Shown here: in pieces, positions 48,477 to 57,145 of the stretch
Numbering within the stretch: position 1 is the first letter of the stretch
Layout of the letters: each line of letters opens with the position of its first letter
Origin: Thermoplasmata archaeon
GTDB lineage: Archaea; Thermoplasmatota; Thermoplasmata; Lutacidiplasmatales; UBA184
Assembly: GCA_022749815.1 (NCBI GenBank)
Contig: JAKIWV010000001.1
Coordinates: 578,124-642,123, forward strand
Length of the DNA: 64,000 nt
Reading direction: 5' to 3'
The notes under the pieces: model-generated
Seen by the model: only the letters and a program-made list of their open reading frames with translations
Databases searched by the model: none
Told to the model about the DNA's origin: nothing
Position numbers and translations under genes: made by a program

Positions 48477-49376
48477 TCAGGGGAGATCTTCGAGGGCCGA
48501 TACGAGCCGGAAGTACGCCTCGGGGGCCAACGACTCCGGTCGCAGCCGCTCCCACTCAGTGGGCCACTCCGCCCGCCGCGCGACCTCTGAGGCTGGACGG
48601 CCCTCATGGACGTGGAGGAGGGCGTGCGGGAGCAGGTTGCCGAGCTGCTTGCGTCGGCCGGCGAAGAGGGTGTCGAGGAGGCTCTCGAGCGTCGGAAGGG
48701 ACCGGACGGGGAGTTCTCCTCGTCGGCGCTCGAAGACGACGAGTCGCCCATCGACGCGGGGGACCGGATAGAAGGCGGAGGCGGGAACCGTCTGATGGCA
48801 CTCCACGACCCCGTAGAGAGCGGCGAGGATCGAGAGGCGACCATAGACCCGCGATCCGGGACCGGCCGCGAGCCGTTCGCCGACTTCCTTCTGGACCAGC
48901 GCGACGACCCGGGGGACCGTGCCCTGGAACCAGCGTAGCAGGAGGGGCGTCGCGATCGCGAACGGGAGGTTTCCCACTGCCGCGCCGACCTCCGGTACGG
49001 GTTCGGTCAGCGCATCCCCCTCCACGACGTGCACCCGGTCCTCGAAGTGGTACCGGAGGAACGCGGCGAGGCGAGGTTCCCTTTCAATCACCGTGACCGG
49101 GCCGAGACCGCGACGGAGCAGCGCCTGGGTTAGGAGACCGAGCCCTCCTCCGACCTCCAGGACCGCCTCCCCGGGAACGGTTCCCACGAGGGCGGCTTCG
49201 GCGTCCGCGACGAACGGGTCAGTGAGGAACGTCTGACCCCGCGAGCGGCTGGGGGTGAGCTCGAGGCCCTCGAGAGCGGCGGCGACCTCCGCCGCGTTGC
49301 CCGGTACGTGCGAGGGGCCGCGCCGGACCTTGCCCCGGTCAGGGCGCGACGAAGAGTCGGTACTTGTCCTCGGCAC
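48477..49376 (-). CDS. ksgA: 16S rRNA dimethyladenosine transferase
   Basis: SRGQTFLTDP...VLEVGGGLGLLTQALLRRG...VGNLPFAIATPLLLRWF...VQKEVGERLAAGPGSRVYGRLSI. The start may lie downstream because the ORF overlaps DUF655. Confidence 0.93.
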   Translation of the reverse strand: MPRTSTDSSSRPDRGKVRRGPSHVPGNAAEVAAALEGLELTPSRSRGQTFLTDPFVADAEAALVGTVPGEAVLEVGGGLGLLTQALLRRGLGPVTVIEREPRLAAFLRYHFEDRVHVVEGDALTEPVPEVGAAVGNLPFAIATPLLLRWFQGTVPRVVALVQKEVGERLAAGPGSRVYGRLSILAALYGVVECHQTVPASAFYPVPRVDGRLVVFERRRGELPVRSLPTLESLLDTLFAGRRKQLGNLLPHALLHVHEGRPASEVARRAEWPTEWERLRPESLAPEAYFRLVSALEDLP

Positions 49377-49866
49377 CTTCGAGCTCCTGGACGATCCGGC
49401 CCACGATGAGCATCTCGGGGTGCTTCACGTGGGTCCGCTCTTCGAGCGACGAGAAGCTCTCGAACAGGCCCCGCCGGCGCTCCTCGACGATCGCCCACAT
49501 CGTCTTCTTGCCAATGCCGGGGAGCAGTTCGAGGAGATGGAAGCGCCGCGAGACGGCCTCGGCCTGGTTGAAGAACTTGAGGAACCGGGTCGGGTCCGCG
49601 CGGACGACCTTCTCGAGCACCACCGGCAGCTCGCGCTGCGCTACGGCGGTGAGTTCTCCGAAGGAGAGACGCCGTCGAACGTGGTCGATGGGCGGTGTCT
49701 GGTCGCCGACGGGCACGAGCGGGATCCGGTCGCCGACGACGAGGGCGATGCCCATCTTCGGCAGGATCTCGAGGAGCTTGAGCTCCGATTCTCCCAGTCC
49801 GAGGGCGACCGGCTCCTTATAGAAACCGCGCTCGGTGGCGCGGCCCTGGGGCAGGTAGTCCAACAC
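49339..49866 (-). CDS. DUF655 protein
   Basis: MLDYLPQGRATERGFYKEPVALGLGE...HLLELLPGIGKKTMWAIVEERRRGLFESFSSLEERT. Confidence 0.9.
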   Translation of the reverse strand: MLDYLPQGRATERGFYKEPVALGLGESELKLLEILPKMGIALVVGDRIPLVPVGDQTPPIDHVRRRLSFGELTAVAQRELPVVLEKVVRADPTRFLKFFNQAEAVSRRFHLLELLPGIGKKTMWAIVEERRRGLFESFSSLEERTHVKHPEMLIVGRIVQELEGAEDKYRLFVAP

Positions 49867-49899
49867 GTACGCGTAGGTTTCCGTGGGCCGTCCCCCCGC

Positions 49900-50214
49900 T
49901 CATTTGTGCTGGGCTACGATCTCGAGGAGCCGGGTTAGCTGGGCCTCTTCGAGGAAGACGCGTTCTTTCGCAAAGAGCAGGCGGACCTCTTCCGGGTACT
50001 GGGGGAGGATGTCGGCGATCTTCACCGCGAGCGCCGCGTCGACGAAGGGAAGCGTACGGAGCTCCTCGAGGAGCTTCTTGGTCTGCTCGGGCGTGAGGCG
50101 GGTGAAGGTCTCGGCGTGCTGAAGGGCGAGCTGGGCCTCCCGGGGCAACGTGCGTTGGGCGGCCTCCGTCGCGAGGAGGTCCTTGACCGTAGCGAGCGGG
50201 ACCGGATCAGGCAT
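49900..50214 (-). CDS. rpoF: RNA polymerase subunit F (Rpb4-like)
   Basis: QLALQHAETFTRLTPEQTKKLLEELRTLPFVDAALAVKIADILPQYPEEVRLLFAKER. Confidence 0.9.
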   Translation of the reverse strand: MPDPVPLATVKDLLATEAAQRTLPREAQLALQHAETFTRLTPEQTKKLLEELRTLPFVDAALAVKIADILPQYPEEVRLLFAKERVFLEEAQLTRLLEIVAQHK

Positions 50215-50521
50215 GGGACTCCGGCGTCGGACCGGCGGGGAGGAGATGCACGGCGTTGGCGATCAGCTGCTTCCGCTTGTTCCCATCGAAGAATTCGATC
50301 CGGAAAGCCCGGCCGACGCGCTCGACGACGACGGCGACGCGCCCCTGGTAGCGGGGATGGGGCTGCCCGCGGGGGTCCGAGGCCTCGAGGCGAACGATGA
50401 CGCGCGACCCCGGCTCGAACGTCTGGAGGAATCGGGTGACCGGGGGCATGCCCCGCTCCCGGACCTCCTTCGTGAGCGCGCCCCGGGTGCGCGAGCGGAA
50501 TCCCTTGGAACTCTTGACCAT
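50207..50521 (-). CDS. Ribosomal protein L21e
   Basis: MVKSSKGFRSRTRGALTKEVRERGMPPVTRFLQTFEPGSRVIVR...HPRYQGRVAVVVERVGRAFRIEF. Confidence 0.95.
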   Translation of the reverse strand: MVKSSKGFRSRTRGALTKEVRERGMPPVTRFLQTFEPGSRVIVRLEASDPRGQPHPRYQGRVAVVVERVGRAFRIEFFDGNKRKQLIANAVHLLPAGPTPESHA

Positions 50522-50533
50522 CGGCAGTTTCTC

Positions 50534-51790
50534 CTATCCGGTCCGGTCGTGGATTTCCAGTACGTCGAGCAGCTCCACGGTCAAGGGCGCTCCGACGAGC
50601 TGGGACAGGTTCGGGTCGGTTCGGCCACCATCTCCCTCGACCCACTCCTTGATGTATGTCCCGCTCTCGGCGCGGAGCTCGATCGTGAAGCGGTCCGCCG
50701 TCGACTCGACGAGGTGCGCGGCCAGGATCCGACGCGCGCGGACGCGGTCGGCCCGCCGGTGCGCCACGCGGGTCGGGGTCCGCTGGGCGATCGGGCGGCC
50801 CGCCACGACGGACAGGGCCTCATTAACTTTTGCGTCCGTGGTGGCGCCGCGCAGGACCACCCGATAGCTCTTCGTCGGCGAAGCCTCCTTGATCCGGACC
50901 ACCTCGGCCCCGTCGCTCCAGGCGAGCTCCCGCACGGCAACGCGCCCCGCTGCGGCCCGGTTCACCTCCGACTCGAGGGCCGGGAGGTCCAGCGCACGGC
51001 GTCGAGGTCGGAGCACCTCGAGTACGAAGGGACGACCCGTACCGAGCATTCGGGCGTTGATGTCTTCGCGTCCCATGCCGTGGAACCGGCTGCCCTCGCC
51101 CCCCGAGGCGGCTAGGAACGGGGCCGCGACAACCTCCTCGACGCTCGACGAGTAGGTCTTTCCGGTTCCGCCACAGAAGTCGCAGCCTCGCCCTTGGCAC
51201 CGACGGCACGGCCAACGGGTCTGCGGGAGTGTCCGGTCCTCCTTGAGGTAGCGGCCGCGAACATAGAGCGGAAGTACGGTGACCTCGAGGCGCCCGGTCG
51301 GTAGGTCGGCGAGCAGGACCACGTCCGGGGCTTGAATCACCCCGTCCGCGCCGGCCAATTTCTCCACGCGCTTCCCCAACTCCCGGTTAAAGGCGGAACG
51401 GGCGCTCTCCCCCCAGGTCGTTCCGACCTCGGTCCACAGCATCTCCTCCCGCGCCAGGCGCTCGGGGTCCCAGCGCGAACCGCAGTTGAACCGGTGGTAC
51501 TCCCACCCATCCGTCGCGGCCCGGACCCGGGCCACCCACACCTCCCACCGGTCGAACGCTCCGGCGCAGAGGGTACACGGGCCCGACGGAACTGGGACGG
51601 GACGGCCGAGCGCGTGCGAGAGCCGCTGGGTCCGTTCCGGATTCGTGAGGCCGTGCCCGTATCGCCCGAAGAGCCGGCCATAGCATTCGGGGCACAGACC
51701 GCGGTCGAATGCGCGTTCCGCGACCTGCAGCACGTCGGGAACGACGTCGAACGTGACCGGGGGTGGAACCGGCGGTGAGGGCGTTTGCAT
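50534..51790 (-). CDS. pus10: tRNA pseudouridine synthase Pus10
   Basis: GLCPECYGRLFG...FNCGSRWDPERLAREE...GREDINARMLGTGRPFVLEVLRPRRR...ESGTYIKEWVEGDGGRTDPNLSQLVG. Confidence 0.93.
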   Translation of the reverse strand: MQTPSPPVPPPVTFDVVPDVLQVAERAFDRGLCPECYGRLFGRYGHGLTNPERTQRLSHALGRPVPVPSGPCTLCAGAFDRWEVWVARVRAATDGWEYHRFNCGSRWDPERLAREEMLWTEVGTTWGESARSAFNRELGKRVEKLAGADGVIQAPDVVLLADLPTGRLEVTVLPLYVRGRYLKEDRTLPQTRWPCRRCQGRGCDFCGGTGKTYSSSVEEVVAAPFLAASGGEGSRFHGMGREDINARMLGTGRPFVLEVLRPRRRALDLPALESEVNRAAAGRVAVRELAWSDGAEVVRIKEASPTKSYRVVLRGATTDAKVNEALSVVAGRPIAQRTPTRVAHRRADRVRARRILAAHLVESTADRFTIELRAESGTYIKEWVEGDGGRTDPNLSQLVGAPLTVELLDVLEIHDRTG

Positions 51791-51906
51791 GGGGGACCGG
51801 CGGACCGACAAACTCTTCAAGAGGTTACCGGAACGCCGACCCCCGGGGCCGAGGAGGCTGCCGCGCGCCGGATAACTACTTAGACGCGCACCCGCTGCCA
51901 CCGCCC

Positions 51907-52311
51907 ATGCCCGCGATCACCGAAGCCGAGCTCTCCCGCGCGATCGAGCGCACGCTCGTTGCGAAGGGGAAGCTGCCCCCGGAGCGGGCGCCCCTCATGG
52001 CGCGCATGGTCCTCGGGTACTTCGGGCCGGAGGACGCGGTCCTCGACAACAAACTCTCGAGCGAGGACCGCGACGAATTTTACAAGCTGGAGGAGGAGGG
52101 CCTCCTTACCAGCGAGGAGGAAGACGCGACGGTCAGCCGAGGCAAGACATGGCGGATCCATTACTGGCTCCTGAAGAAGAGCCGCATCCGCGACGCAAGC
52201 CAGATGGGCGAGGCCGCGCCGACGGCCGAGGACGGCGCCGTGTATCGCGAGGTCGGCGACGAGGCCTGGAACCGGCACCCCGAGAAGTCCGCCACCCCTC
52301 CGCCGTCGTGA
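51907..52311 (+). CDS. Conserved archaeal hypothetical (DUF6015-like)
   Basis: MPAITEAELSRAIERTLVAKGKLPPERAPLMARMVLGYFGPEDAVLDNKLSSEDRDEFYKLEEEGLLTSEEE. Confidence 0.65.
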   Translation: MPAITEAELSRAIERTLVAKGKLPPERAPLMARMVLGYFGPEDAVLDNKLSSEDRDEFYKLEEEGLLTSEEEDATVSRGKTWRIHYWLLKKSRIRDASQMGEAAPTAEDGAVYREVGDEAWNRHPEKSATPPPS

Positions 52312-52324
52312 CGAGCCGGCGGAC

Positions 52325-53179
52325 CTACCGGTAGCCGGGACGGCTCGGCGGACGACGGGGGCTCGGCGGCGCCTGGTAGGGCCGCGTCCCGGTCCCCAGC
52401 GCGGGGTACTCAGTGTACCGTATGAGCGTCCGGACGTGCTCGATCGCCGCGAAGGCGAAGAAGATCGCCGTGAGCAGTCCGACGATCGATGCGTACGTCG
52501 CGTACTGGGGGTAGCCGAGGAGCCGCGCGACCACGTCGCCGGAAGCGAGGAAGTTGAAGCTCGCGTGCATTCCGACGGCCACGAGGTAGTACGCGCCGGC
52601 GCCGGCCCCTGGCACGCCAAGCTTGCTGCGCGCGTACCCGTACCCGAACATGCCCGTGCTGCTCCCGTGGAGCAGCACGCTCGACAAGCTTCGCACGATC
52701 ACGAGCCCGACCGCCGCCGCGAGCCCGCTGACGAGGAAGAGAGAGAGGCCGTAGAGGAAGGTCTCGAAGAAGCCGAAACCCAGCCCGGTGCTGGCCCCGA
52801 AGACGGGCCCGTCGGCGATCGTCCGGAGCTTGTCCCCGTTTCGGACCACTCCGGAGGCCTTGAGGCCCTCCTCGACAAACGGCGCGATAACCAGGACCAA
52901 GAAGAGGACACCGAGCGAAGAGTTCCCGTTCAGGAAGATGAATTCCGGCCCCGGTACGGTCTGGGAAAGTTGGGTGCCCGCGGAGACGAGGATCGTCTCC
53001 ACGATGGCGGCGACGATCGTCGCGACGATCGCTCCGTAGGCGAAGGAGGCGAGGAGGGGTCCCCAGGCCTCCTTCGAGTACCGCTCGGTCTGACGGATCC
53101 AGAAGAGGTAGACGAGCGCGGGAAGGAACGCGGCAAACCAAAGAATGACTAGGTCGCCGATCGCTCCGAAATCCGTCAT
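52325..53179 (-). CDS. PrsW-family intramembrane metalloprotease
   Basis: Multi-TM; APFVEEGLKASGV; FGASTGLGFGFFETFLYGLS; GMHASFNFLA. Confidence 0.85.
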   Translation of the reverse strand: MTDFGAIGDLVILWFAAFLPALVYLFWIRQTERYSKEAWGPLLASFAYGAIVATIVAAIVETILVSAGTQLSQTVPGPEFIFLNGNSSLGVLFLVLVIAPFVEEGLKASGVVRNGDKLRTIADGPVFGASTGLGFGFFETFLYGLSLFLVSGLAAAVGLVIVRSLSSVLLHGSSTGMFGYGYARSKLGVPGAGAGAYYLVAVGMHASFNFLASGDVVARLLGYPQYATYASIVGLLTAIFFAFAAIEHVRTLIRYTEYPALGTGTRPYQAPPSPRRPPSRPGYR

Positions 53180-54102
53180 GCCGGCGTACCGGGCCCCTCA
53201 GGTCGCGCGGGGTACGTATAGAACCCCTCTCCGGTCTTGCGGCCGAGCTTTCCCGCCTCGACGAATCGACGGAGCATCGGGCAGGCCCGATACTTCGGGT
53301 CCCGGAAGCCGTCCCAGAGCACATCCAGGATGGCGAGCAGCGTATCGATCCCCACGAGGTCAGCGAGCTCGAACGGACCCATCGGATGATGGAATCCGAG
53401 CTTGTACGCTGTGTCGATCTCCTCCCGTGTGGAGACGCCTTCCGAAAGGATCCAGGCCGCTTCGTTGATCATCACTCCCAAGGCGCGAGTGGTGACGAAG
53501 CCGGGAGAATCCGTCGATCGAACGACCGTCTTCCCGAGGGACCGAGCGAACGTGGCCGCCGCCTCGACCACCTCCGGTCGCGTACGGTGGCCCGCGATCA
53601 CCTCGACGAGCTCCATCTTCAGCACGGGGTTGAAAAAATGAACGCCGACGAGCCGGCTCGGGTCCTCGAGGACCGAGGCGATCGAGGTGATCGGAAGCGA
53701 GGAGGTGTTCGACGCCAGGAGGGTGTCAGGACCGAGGGTGGCTTCTATCTCGCGGAACAACCCCCGCTTCAGCTCCAGGTTCTCGGGCGCCGCCTCGATG
53801 ATGATCTGCGCGCCCTCTGCTCGGCGTAGACCGATCGCGATGTCGATCCGCTGAAGGGCCTCCTCTTTGGCGCTCGGGACGATCCCGCCACTTCGCACGG
53901 CGTGCTCGAGGGCTTTCCGAACCCGGTCGAGCCCCTGCTCCGCGAGCTGAGGGTTGATGTCCTCGAGCGTGACCGCGTAGTCGGCCAGCGCGCATTGGGC
54001 GGCAATGCCGCTCCCCATCAGTCCCGCACCGGCGACAAAGACTCGTTTGCGAAGGGAGGCGCGGGGGTCGCTCGGCCTCGACGGCCCCTCGAGGTCCGTC
54101 AC
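53176..54102 (-). CDS. 3-hydroxyacyl-CoA dehydrogenase
   Basis: KRVFVAGAGLMGSGIAAQCALADYAVTLEDI...LLASNTSSLPITSIA...GVHFFNPVLKMELVEVI...DSPGFVTTRALG. GTG start overlaps the upstream stop. Confidence 0.93.
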   Translation of the reverse strand: MTDLEGPSRPSDPRASLRKRVFVAGAGLMGSGIAAQCALADYAVTLEDINPQLAEQGLDRVRKALEHAVRSGGIVPSAKEEALQRIDIAIGLRRAEGAQIIIEAAPENLELKRGLFREIEATLGPDTLLASNTSSLPITSIASVLEDPSRLVGVHFFNPVLKMELVEVIAGHRTRPEVVEAAATFARSLGKTVVRSTDSPGFVTTRALGVMINEAAWILSEGVSTREEIDTAYKLGFHHPMGPFELADLVGIDTLLAILDVLWDGFRDPKYRACPMLRRFVEAGKLGRKTGEGFYTYPARPEGPGTPA

Positions 54103-55094
54103 GGGGGCGCGGACGCGGCGGCCATTACAATAGGGTTGCGAGCGGCGGAGAGGAACACGCAGGCGCGGCACAACGTTCCCGTCGACGGCTCGCCGCAATC
54201 CCGGCATCGTTCGGCCGTCCCGACGCCGACCGGGCCAGTGAGGAGAGGCGCCAGCCGCTCTTGGGTCCGCAACAGGGCATGCCGGGTGCCGGGCATCGCT
54301 TCCTCGAGTTGCCAGACCACCTCGCGGAACACGTTCCGGGCCGCCGCACGCGCGTGCGGACACTCGCCGTGGTCGAACGGAAGGCCGCGCAAGCGCGCGT
54401 AGAGGAAGACTTCGCGCTCGGGAATCTGAGCGAGCGGGGCGATCCTCGGGATCAAACCGGGCTGTCGGGATCGGTGGGGAGCCATCCGGGACAGCCGGTC
54501 CAGGTCCCCGCGCGCGAGGTTCATCAGCACCGTCTGGGCGAGGTCGTCGAGGTTGAACCCGAGGACGAGAAGGTCGGCCGAGAGGTCCCGGGCCGCCCGG
54601 TTCAGCAACTGACGGCGCCAGACGCCACAGTAGGCGCACGGAATCGTGCCGGGGAGCGTCCGGAGACTCTGCTCCGTGGTCGTCCCGTACGCGTCGGAGA
54701 ATCGAACGATCCGGTGTTCGACGCCGAGCCGACGCGTGAGCTCGCCCGCGCTCTCAAGCGTCGCCGGTCGGTAGCCCGAGATTCCTTCATCGACGCTCAG
54801 GGCGACGAGGTGCACGTTGGGACGTGCTCCGAAGTATTGCTGGGTCAAGGTCAGTGCGACGGCCGAATCCTTCCCGCCGGAGAGGGCGATGGCGATCGTG
54901 CCCCCCCGGAAACGGGGTACTTGCCGATGGAGCTCGCGGCGGGTCCGTTCGACGACCGAATCACCAAAATGGGACTCGCAGAGGTGGGCGTGTTGGTACG
55001 GCTGGTCGATCACGGCGTCCTGATCGCACCGGTCGCACCGCACGGGCGGCTCACCGCGCCCCGGTATTTGAGCGTCGGAGGACGGGAATCTCAT
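54099..55094 (-). CDS. tRNA 2-thiolation family protein (TtuA/Ncs6-like)
   Basis: CDRCDQDAVI...LCESHF zinc motif; IALSGGKDSAVAL PP-loop; IPCAYCGVWRR; GFNLDDLAQTVLMNLARGD; C-terminal CRDCGEPS..LCRAC. Confidence 0.9.
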   Translation of the reverse strand: MRFPSSDAQIPGRGEPPVRCDRCDQDAVIDQPYQHAHLCESHFGDSVVERTRRELHRQVPRFRGGTIAIALSGGKDSAVALTLTQQYFGARPNVHLVALSVDEGISGYRPATLESAGELTRRLGVEHRIVRFSDAYGTTTEQSLRTLPGTIPCAYCGVWRRQLLNRAARDLSADLLVLGFNLDDLAQTVLMNLARGDLDRLSRMAPHRSRQPGLIPRIAPLAQIPEREVFLYARLRGLPFDHGECPHARAAARNVFREVVWQLEEAMPGTRHALLRTQERLAPLLTGPVGVGTAERCRDCGEPSTGTLCRACVFLSAARNPIVMAAASAPP

Positions 55095-55161
55095 CGCGTG
55101 CGAAAGCGATACCACTCGACATACACGCTTAATTAACCGAACCCGGGCCAACTGAGTTCCG

Positions 55162-56070
55162 ATGGCTTCTGCGATCGTTCCACGGACTCGCGCCGCGCGC
55201 ACCCGGCCCGTGGGCGCCGCGCTGACGGGGGAGGCGCGTCCCTTCTCCGTCGCGCCGGTGGTGGACCGGTTCACTCGGTTGCTTCAGTCCCAGGAGCGGA
55301 GCCCGTGTACGGTGAAGCAGTACGGTCACATCGCCCGAATGTTCCTCGGATACGTTCAGAAACCACTCGAGAACGTGGCCCCCCAGGACCTCAATGCGTT
55401 CCGGGAGCACCTCGTCCTCGAGCGCCACTACAGCAAGAACTCCCTCTACACGACGGTCCGCGGCCTCACCTGTCTCTTCCGGAGTTTCGGTCTGACCACC
55501 GCCGAACAACTCGAAGCGCCCCGACGACCGGCGCGGCTACCTCACTACCTTACCGAAGAAGAAACGCACCGGCTGTTCGAGGCCGTCCAGGGCAATCCAC
55601 GGGACTCCGCGATCATCCATGTTCTGGCCTACTGCGGACTCCGGGTGGGGGAGCTGTGCCGGTTATCCGTCGAGGACGTGGACTTGAGCTCGAACATCCT
55701 CCATGTCCGGTCCGGCAAGGGGGACCGCGACCGGGAGGTCATCATCGAGGAAAAGACCCGGATCGCTATCGACCGGTACACGGCCGAACGGGCGCTCGCC
55801 GGACAGGCTGGGCCCCGCCTGTTCCCCGTCAGCCCGGTCACCGTAGAGCGGATGGTCCGAGCGAAGGCCGAGGTCGCGCAGATCAACCGGCGCGTGACTC
55901 CGCACATGCTCCGGCATACGCTCGCGACCACGCTGCTCAGCCGAGGGTGCGACATTCGGTACATCCAGAAGTTGTTGGGCCACGCCTCGGTGGCGACAAC
56001 GCAAATCTACACCCATGTGGACACCGCGGCCCTTCGCGACGCCTACCGCCGCGCGAAGCCCAACTATTGA
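55162..56070 (+). CDS. xerA: Tyrosine recombinase, XerA/XerC/D-like
   Basis: YCGLRVGELCRLSVEDVDL...TPHMLRHTLATTLLSRGCDIRYIQKLLGHASVATTQIYTHVD (R-HxxR-H-Y). Confidence 0.93.
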   Translation: MASAIVPRTRAARTRPVGAALTGEARPFSVAPVVDRFTRLLQSQERSPCTVKQYGHIARMFLGYVQKPLENVAPQDLNAFREHLVLERHYSKNSLYTTVRGLTCLFRSFGLTTAEQLEAPRRPARLPHYLTEEETHRLFEAVQGNPRDSAIIHVLAYCGLRVGELCRLSVEDVDLSSNILHVRSGKGDRDREVIIEEKTRIAIDRYTAERALAGQAGPRLFPVSPVTVERMVRAKAEVAQINRRVTPHMLRHTLATTLLSRGCDIRYIQKLLGHASVATTQIYTHVDTAALRDAYRRAKPNY

Positions 56071-56094
56071 TTCAATACAACCGGGGTCCATCCC

Positions 56095-57003
56095 CTACGG
56101 TGTCGCGCGGATTCGCTCGAGCTTCTCCAGGAACTCGATTCCCTCTCCCGTGGTCATCGGGTTCCCATCCTCTCGGGTCAGCGGAAGGCCGGCGTCCGCG
56201 CACGCCTGTTCGGGGGTAGCGCCTTCGAGGAGGGCCCGGACCGCGCGTCGCTCCTTCCGACCCAAGCTGAGACCCTCGATGACGAAGTCCTCGAAGGCCT
56301 CGTAGGCGATCGGACAGACAGCCCGAACGGCTCGTGCAAGTTCGGCGGCGTAGACTCTGATCTCCTCTTGAGAGTGAGCGTCGAGGCGCAACGAGAGGAA
56401 GTGGAGCAGGTTCCACAGGTTGATCTTCCAGTACCATTGCGTGTAGTAGGCGAGGGGCAGGATGGTGCGCGCCGTTTCCCGGGCGACGCCGGCCTCCAGG
56501 GCGGCCGTGTAGGCGGTGTAGGCCTCGTGACTCACGCGTTCCAGATCGGCCCGGAACCGTCCGGCGACCTCGGGGGGCAAGGGCTCGGCGCGGCCCTGCC
56601 GGTTCCGAGTGGATTGCCGCCGGATGTCTTCGACCGGAGGAAGGTCGAATTCGTCGGGGACGATCGAGTAGCGCGCCGAGAACTCATTCGTTGAGCTGGC
56701 TCTATGCCGGATCCATTGGCGAGCGACATAGATCGGGAGTCGGACGAGAAACTTGAAGTCGACCATCTCGAACGGCGTCGTGTGCCGGTGGCGTAGCAGA
56801 TAGCGGACCAGCCCGCGATCGTCGCGGATCGACTTCGTTCCGGGGCCGTAGGACACTCGGGCGGCCTGCACGATCGCGGCGTCATTACCCATATAGTCGA
56901 CAAGGACAACGAATCCGTGGGAGAGTACGGGCCGCTTCACCCCGATGAGCCGGTCGGCCTCAGGGACCGATGGGCGTGTCATCGGCGGGTCGTCAACGCG
57001 CAT
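56095..57003 (-). CDS. thyX: Flavin-dependent thymidylate synthase
   Basis: RHRHTTPFEMVDFKFLVRLPIYVARQWIRHRASSTNEFSARYS. Confidence 0.95.
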   Translation of the reverse strand: MRVDDPPMTRPSVPEADRLIGVKRPVLSHGFVVLVDYMGNDAAIVQAARVSYGPGTKSIRDDRGLVRYLLRHRHTTPFEMVDFKFLVRLPIYVARQWIRHRASSTNEFSARYSIVPDEFDLPPVEDIRRQSTRNRQGRAEPLPPEVAGRFRADLERVSHEAYTAYTAALEAGVARETARTILPLAYYTQWYWKINLWNLLHFLSLRLDAHSQEEIRVYAAELARAVRAVCPIAYEAFEDFVIEGLSLGRKERRAVRALLEGATPEQACADAGLPLTREDGNPMTTGEGIEFLEKLERIRATP

Positions 57004-57145
57004 GCCGGGAAGGGAACAGAGGACTGGAATAAACCCTGCGCGCGCGACGGTACCCGCTGAGCGTGGGAACGGTTGCCTCGATAAGGGGCGCCCAAATCGT
57101 TTTGGCGCCCCAAGATTCCGTCCCTCTCTCGCGGGGGAGGCAGGC

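Noticed and set aside
55162-56070. XerA-like recombinase as the integrase of a resident mobile element
   Set aside because: It lies outside both repeat-bounded intervals, among housekeeping genes (thyX, metG, tRNA thiolation). A chromosomal XerA is expected in archaea, so I keep it only as a possible trans-acting factor.
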